Shown: in pieces, positions 58,351-64,000 of the stretch
Position numbering within the stretch: the first letter of the stretch is position 1
Layout of the letters: the number at the start of each line of letters is the position of its first letter
Origin: Pinus tabuliformis
Taxonomy: Eukaryota > Streptophyta > Pinopsida > Pinales > Pinaceae
Length of the DNA: 64,000 nt
Direction of reading: 5' to 3'
NCBI GenBank assembly: GCA_031772625.1
Contig: CM062808.1
Span: 475,289,655-475,353,654, forward strand
Notes under the pieces: model-generated
Seen by the model: only the letters and a program-made list of their open reading frames with translations
Database searches by the model: none
What the model was told of the DNA's origin: nothing
Made by a program: the position numbers and the translations under genes

Positions 58351-58447
58351 GGTGTCTGAGTAGATGTGATTTCTACTTTCTTTCTTCCTTTTCTTATCTC
58401 TTTCATTCTGCAATTAGTTCCATTCAGTAATTAGTTGCAATTCAGTT

Positions 58448-59521
58448 TTGTTTCCTTTCAATTCTTCAAGTAGTTCAAAACTCAAAAAGGAAAAGAACAC
58501 TCCTTTCATGCCTTGTAGGAATAGGGATAACTTAGGAAAATTTCTACCAAATACCCCCACCACTTCAAACAACCAACCTTCCCTCTTCTTCGGTGGCTGT
58601 GAATTAAAGGAACCCTTAGGTGAACAACCAAAGATTTTTGAAGAGCCTATAGGGGAAGAAGAAGACACCATTCCAACTGACATAATAGCTGAAAATAGAA
58701 ATGAAAGGGGAGACAGGGAAAGAATTGAGGGTGCTTTCCCCATCAGAGAAACTAATGAGGATGCCAAGATGAAAAATAGAAGCCCCTCTGCTCTTCTTCA
58801 CTTCCATGGCCCGACCTCAAAAGATCCAGATACTTTTTTGTTCGAATTTGTTGTCATATGCAGAACTTATGATTACACCTCTGATGATCAGAAGTTGAAA
58901 TTATTCCCATCCACTCTCAAGGATGTATCCCTGCGCTAGTTCATGGTTTTACCTGGGGATAGTATCACCACTTGGGCTCAAATGCAACAAGCTTTCAACA
59001 ATAAGTATAGGGACTACTCCAGGTCCAAAGATACCAAAGAGGAAATTTTTAGAATGACCTTGGGACATGATGAGTCCTTAGAGGATTATGAGGAAAGATT
59101 CCAGCTCAGCTATAAAAGGGCCAGGTGCACACTTGATCTTGATTCACTTAATTTAGTCCTTCTCAGGGGGATCGGGGAAGACCTTCTAGAAACCCTCAAC
59201 CTACTGTCAGGAGGGAACATCTACCAGTTACCCTATGATGATATCAAGACAGTTTTTAAGAATCATTCTAGGGAAGCTAGAAATAAGGGTAGGGCTAGCC
59301 AAGCAGTGGCTAGTCCGCCCTCTTCCAACACATCCATAACAAGTGAAATTGGGAACATGTTGGAATACTTTAAGAGTGAAATGTTGCAAACCCTTTCTCT
59401 GCAAATAGACACTATGAAAATCAAACAGAAGCAGGAGGAAGCAAAGAGAGCATTAGCCATCTTCTACCCTAAATGCACAATGAGGCACCCTAGGAATGAA
59501 TGTCCATTGAACCTTATATAA
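58448..59521 (+). pseudogene. gag: Gag of the Athila/Tat-like element
   Basis: The frame 58448-58939 holds an acidic N-terminus, then HFHGPTSKDPDTFLFEF. After a stop the frame 58943-59521 has WAQMQQAFNNKYRDY, LGHDESLEDYEERFQLSYKRA and LNLVLLRGIGEDLLETLN, a clear Retrotrans_gag domain. Degraded zinc-finger text follows (CTMRHPRNECP, then VCEENHSIDKFP after a stop). It would build the capsid. Confidence 0.85.
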
Positions 59522-60298
59522 ATCTACTCAGTCTGTGAGGAAAATCACTCCATAGACAAGTTCCCTTCTCTGACCGGATTAAAAGTTGTGTGTCAGGGAA
59601 CTGAAGGGGTGAATGAACAACTCTGCTACATTAATCAAAGAAGGCCTCATGGACCTCGACCATACCAGCAGGGCCTGCAAGGGTCATCCTATTCATTTTA
59701 TAACCCTAATCAAAACACATCCATTCCCCCTTGGTGCCCCCCAGCCCATCCTTCCTGGTGTACACCTTCTCCCTGTTCTTTTGCACCTCAATACCATTCC
59801 CAATCAACCAACCAACCATTTCAGCCATATACTCCTCCACAACCTCAGTGGAATGCACCAACCCAAGGGTGGAGGCCCCCATACAACCAAGCTCCAGCTT
59901 TATTTCCTTCACCTCCATCTCAACCATAGCTCCTACACCCTGCTCCACCTAAACAACCTCATATTCCTACCCAACCAAACCCGAACCCAAACAATAGACA
60001 GACACAACAGGTTTACAGTGGAGAAACATCCTACCCTGCCTATGTTGTGGAAATTCATGAAATTAACCTTATATTTGGGAGAGTTCTCCTGGATAACCAA
60101 CCTCCATCTCCACATAGGGAGAGTGAGGAGGAAAGAGAGGAAAGTGTGCCTATAATGAATCCACCCCCCTTTCTTGAAAGGTTAACCCATCTAGTCCAAC
60201 ACACCCTAGAAGAAATTGAACTTCTGGGTGAGTTGAAAAATCTATGTGTTAAAATTCTCCTTCTCCAAGCTATCAAAGATGTCCCCATTTAAAACAAG
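59522..60298 (+). pseudogene. Zinc-finger tail and Pro/Gln-rich linker
   Basis: This runs between Gag and protease. The frame at 59588-59929 is very rich in Pro, Gln, Ser and Tyr (PPQPQWNAPTQGWRPPYNQ), as is usual for this region of Athila-like elements. Other frames here are shadows. A frame after the stop at 59927 continues with EIELLGELKNLCVKILLLQAIKDVPI near 60215-60292, the pre-protease block. Confidence 0.6.
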
Positions 60299-60868
60299 TT
60301 GATCAAAGAGAAGTTTTTCAAACATCCAAGGAGGCGAAAAAGAGACACCCCTACCATTAATGTCATTAGACAGTTGTCTGACTTAATGTTGGGGCAGATA
60401 ATTTGCCCAAAGTATTTAGATCCTGTGAGCCTTGTAGTAGATGTACACATCGATGGCACCATTTTCCCCCATACCTTGATTGATCTTGGCGATTCCATCA
60501 ATGTAATGAATAAGGACACTATGCTCAAGCTGAATCTCCAGGGATCATTAAGGAAGACCACGACAGTCTTGAAACTTTTAGACCGATCCACAGTAGCCCC
60601 TGAGGGGATTGTTGAGGATGTGATGTTCTCCATTGATTCCTGGGAATACCCTGCGGACTTCTTAGTTCTCTAGCCTAAGACCAAATTTAATGGTTATCCT
60701 CTCATCCTTGGGAGGCCTTGGTTAGCCACTGTTGATGCCTACATAAGTTGCAGGGTTGGAAATATGACTATAAAAAATGGGCATCTATCCAAGCAGTTAG
60801 TCTTGTACCCTCCTGCTGAACCATCTCTAGAACATGAATTACCTTTATGGCTAGAAGAGGAGGAATAA
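60299..60868 (+). pseudogene. Protease of the Athila/Tat-like element
   Basis: MLGQIICPKYLDPVSLVVDVHI-type text leads to LIDLGDSINVMNKDTMLKL, the D-L-G-A-S-I-N site with Ala changed to Asp. After a stop at 60671, YPLILGRPWLATVDAYISCRVG is the conserved protease end. A short acidic linker ends in a stop at 60866. Confidence 0.82.
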
Positions 60869-60869
60869 T

Positions 60870-62110
60870 ATGAAGTCTACTCCTCCCAAATCTATACCCA
60901 TTGCCATAGGAGGAGGACAGCTTGATGGAGATGATTTGATTGAACACATCCTCCAAAATCAAACTCCCAACACCATGTCTCTGGAGGAAGTAGTGACAGA
61001 GACCAAAGACAACCATTGGATTGATCTATGCTTAGTTGAATCAAACCATACTCGTGTCAAGACAATTGAATTTGGCCCTAAAAGAGCATTGAAAATCAAC
61101 CCCTCTCTCTTCGTACACCAAGAAGAAGAATTATGTAATATGCTAGGAGAGAATTTGGATGCCTTTGCTTGGAATTACAAAAAAATGAAGGGAGTGCACC
61201 CCTCGGTGTGTACTCACCATATTTATATCAAGGAAGGTTGAAAACCAGTCCAACAACTCCAAAGGAGAATGAATCCAGCTCTCAAAGATATAGTCAAAGA
61301 AGAGTTGCAGAAGCTGTTGGATTCAGAATTCATTTACCCTATCTCGAATAGTGAGTGGGTGTCTCCTCTGGTGCTGGTTTGAAAGAAAAATGGAAAGTGG
61401 AATATTTGTGTCGATTACCGAGATCTAAACAAAGCCACAAAGAAGGAACATTTTCCTCTACCTTTCATTGACCAAGTGCTAGATGGTCTGGCATGAAAGA
61501 AGTTCTTCTCTTTCTTGGATGGATTCAGTGGGTACAATCAAATCCAGATTAGCCCAGAGGACCAGGATAAAACCACCTTCACCTATCCTTGGGGCAATTT
61601 CGCTTATAGGGTCCTTCCTTTTAGTCTATGTAATGCCCCTGCCACTTTCCAGAGAGAAGTCTTGACTATCTTTGCAGAGCTAGTCCATGATCCAGTAGAA
61701 ATTTATATGGATGACTTCACACCTTATGGGTGTGATTTCCAGGAGGCTCTCTCTAACCTGGGAAAGGTGTTAAACAAATGCATTGAAATGAACTTATCCC
61801 TTAGTCCCGAAAAATGTGAGTTCTTGATGACTGCAGGGACTATTCTAGGTCACTCAATATCCCAGGAAGGACTGCATGTAGACCAAAATAAGATAGCCAT
61901 CATCAAAAGGGTCCCGACTCCACAGAAGTAGAGGGATGTCAGAAGATTTTTAGGTTTAGCCAGATACTATAGAATATTTATAAAATATTTCAGGAAGTTA
62001 GCTTCTCCCTTATTTGGGTTATTGGTTAAAGACTCCAAATTGTTATGGTCAAAAAGCTACCAAGAAGCCCTAGACAACCTAAAGGACAAGTTGACTAATG
62101 CACCTATTCT
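60870..62110 (+). pseudogene. pol: Reverse transcriptase of the Athila/Tat-like element
   Basis: An N-terminal extension (60870-61241) ends in a stop. Then come SNSEWVSPLVLV, a stop at 61381 and CVDYRDLNKATKKEHFPLPFI. FLDGFSGYNQIQISPEDQDK carries the first catalytic Asp, VLPFSLCNAPATFQRE follows, and EIYMDDFTPYG carries the Asp pair. The thumb region (RRFLGLARYYRIFIKYFRKLASPL) follows a stop at 61929. The YMDDF box and PBS place it in the Athila/Tat branch rather than the chromoviruses. Confidence 0.87.
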
Positions 62111-62560
62111 CTGAGGCCCAAATTGGGCTCTTCCTTTTCATATTCATGTTGATGCCTCTCACAAAGCTATAGGAGTAGCTCTAGGCCAGATAGATGACAA
62201 GCTACCTTATGCCATTTACTTCATCAGTAAAAATATCTTGAAAGACAAGTTAAACTACATAGTAACTGAAAAAGAGCTCCTAGCTGTTGTGCATTCATTG
62301 AATAAATTTAGACATTACATTACTGGTTACCAGAAATTTGTACATATTGACCATGTTGCAATTAAATACTTGATGAAAAAACCTGATGTAAATGCCCAGA
62401 TTATTAGATGGTTACTTTTATTGCAACAATTTGATTTAACTATTATTGATAAGCCTTGCAAGGAGAATGTAGTTGCAGATTTTTTTTATCCATATTCACT
62501 TTGCCTACAGGGGAGGAAGGAATGGTTGATGATCAACTACCAGATGAACATTTATTCACC
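62111..62560 (+). pseudogene. pol: RNase H of the Athila/Tat-like element
   Basis: FHIHVDASHKAIGVALGQ (Asp), VTEKELLAVVHSLNKFRHYI (Glu), HIDHVAIKYLM (Asp) and ENVVADF (Asp) are all visible. The frame is lost just after, where ADHLSR is normally seen. A stop lies at 62113. Confidence 0.82.
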
Positions 62561-62980
62561 ATTTCAGTTCTCTCTCCATGGTTTTCTGACATAGAAAACT
62601 ACTTGGTACCTGCATATTTCCCTCCAAATTTGTCCTCCCAGAAAAAGAGCAGAATCATAAGAAAAAGCACCCCATTCACTTGGATTAGGGGTAATCTCTT
62701 CAAGCTAGGTCCAGACCAAATTCTGAGAAGATGTGTCAAGGAGGAGGAAGTCTTCGACATCCTTCTGGCTTGTCATGATGGGCCTTGTGGAGGTCACTTC
62801 ATAGCCAAAAGAACAACATTCCAGGTACTACAAGCTGGATATTATTGGCCCACTCTTCACCAAGACGTAAAAATTTATGCCAACCAGTTTGATCGACGCA
62901 AAAGGATGGGAAAGACTACCCCCAGGTACGAAATGCCCCTACAACCTTAAGTGACTTTCAAGCCATTTGACAAGTGGGGC
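62561..62980 (+). pseudogene. pol: Integrase N-terminus, cut by a LARD-family insertion
   Basis: LGPDQILRRCVKEEEVFDILLACHDGPCGGHF and GYYWPTLHQD give the start of the integrase zinc domain. The expected Cys pair is damaged (ANQFDRRKRMG). FKPFDKWG at about 62960-62980 is the beginning of the catalytic core and is cut off at 62981. The rest of the element lies beyond the window. Confidence 0.82.
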
Positions 62981-64000
62981 TGTTGTTGGGAAAAGTATCC
63001 AATACGGAATGACCCTATCCCACTCTAAGGGTGATAGTACCTCAGCAACAATCAAAGCAAAGCTATTTGAGATTACTTCTTTATGAGATGTAAGAGAGGG
63101 GAGAAAGAGATCCACTAACCGATGTCTTTCGCTAATGATTGATCCAATCTTCTCTCCTTGCTGCTTGCTCCCAGGTCCTTGCTCTTTCACTGGCCCAGCT
63201 ACACCAAGATCCTGCAAAATGACAAGAGAGGGAAACTACAAGAAGCATACATTCATAATTGATTCAAGGATTAGAATAAATCAAATATACAAGTATAGCA
63301 ACACATCATTGAGACACATGTATATAGAAGAACCTCAAATGCTTTATTAATGGAAGAAGTAAAGTTCAGGAAGTGATACAACCATAAAAGGCCCAATCCA
63401 GCATCACCTCCTAGCAGAAAGAAATCTCCTCTTCACCTCCTTCAAAGCAAATCACCCAATAGTTCTAAACTCAAACCAACAGCACTTCCTTACATTCACA
63501 ATATTCCAGCCTCCATAGACCTCATGAGAGAGCTCTATATATAGGAGTTTTGGAGAAAGGATGAGTCAGCTTGTAGCTGGCATGAAGCTGACTAGTGTCC
63601 TCTCCCACTTCAGTTATTCTTCAGTTCTTGAGTCCACTTGGAGGTTCTTGCTTCCACTTGGAGATCTAGACCCTCTTACTCATCACCAGTCGAATTCCTT
63701 GATCCAAGTGTCATTTTGGAAGCTTCCTGGGCATTGACACCTTGAGGAATGACTGTGCCACATGTCCCAACTCGCCCAACGCAGGTAGCCTTCTTTTCAG
63801 TTGACATTCAGCGCAGGTAGACAGTGGAGCAGTTGACATTCAACGCAGATGCTCAGTGGAGCAGTTGACATGATCCAGAATTGCCTTGTTTTTGAGTGTT
63901 TTCAGGTGGAGAACTGATATTTAGTGCTGTGGTTTACTGACCTTGTTCCTCTAGGGGTAGGAACAACATGTTTAGGGACTTTGGATCCCTTAGATTATGG
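62981..64000 (-). mobile_element. Inverted LTR of the LARD family, truncated by the window end
   Basis: It starts TGTTGTTGGGAAAAG, the reverse complement of the LARD LTR terminus (28801-28815). It aligns along its full length with 27797-28815, keeping the TATA box, the inverted repeat and the 32-bp tandem repeat. About 46 bp of the LTR lie off the window. Because the LTR 3' end faces the flank at 62980 (ggggc), it is the 3' LTR of a minus-strand element or a solo LTR. Confidence 0.9.

Noticed and set aside
1-64000. CRISPR arrays, bacterial operons, integrated plant viruses, tRNA or rRNA genes
   Set aside because: Nothing of these kinds was seen. The short regular repeats are satellite or LTR repeats, and tRNA-like words occur only as primer-binding sites.

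Overview
The window looks like intergenic DNA from a very large plant nuclear genome, most likely a gymnosperm and probably a conifer. This is inference from content: plant-type tRNA primer sites, Ty3/gypsy and Ty1/copia proteins with nested insertions, hAT and CACTA remnants, and degenerate tandem repeats. I see no convincing host gene, tRNA, rRNA or any prokaryotic system. Almost every long reading frame belongs to a transposable element, and most are broken by C-to-T-type stops and homopolymer indels.

The core (4277-44242) is one giant LTR retrotransposon inserted into a ~200-bp degenerate satellite. Its LTRs are about 4.6 kb: 4277-8921, and 15677-44242 once later insertions are subtracted. 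Its internal region (8922-15676) carries Ty3/gypsy Gag, protease, an archaeal-type RNase H, reverse transcriptase, RNase H and integrase, in that order. Each giant LTR also contains a ~540-codon protein gene of its own (5883-7516; 17131-18002 plus 36183-37059). It lies downstream of the LTR TATA box and just after a plausible 365-bp leader intron.

The 3' giant LTR was split by two insertions. One is a minus-strand Ty3/gypsy element (18003-36182, TSD ATGAC). The other is a nearly intact Ty3/gypsy chromovirus with a chromodomain (38063-43919, TSD TAAAA). The minus-strand element was itself hit twice: by a copia-like Gag/protease-only element (22328-26765, TSD CTTCA) and by a non-coding LARD-type LTR element (27751-32207, TSD CCCAC). 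The LARD contains an unusual array of CGAG...CTCGTTAAAA units. LTR divergence judged by eye agrees with this order: oldest for the giant element, about 1-2% for the LARD and the chromovirus.

Left of the core lie the 3' end of another giant-LTR copy (1-607), a 163-bp tandem repeat, a GA-rich tract with an adjacent inverted repeat, and unassigned AT-rich DNA. Right of the core lie the satellite (44243-46880), unassigned DNA, a decayed hAT transposase gene (51436-53918), a second satellite block, a CACTA element end (55391-56111), and an Athila/Tat-like Ty3/gypsy element (LTR to ~58327, coding 58448-62980). That last element is interrupted at 62981 by an inverted LTR of the LARD family, which runs off the window.
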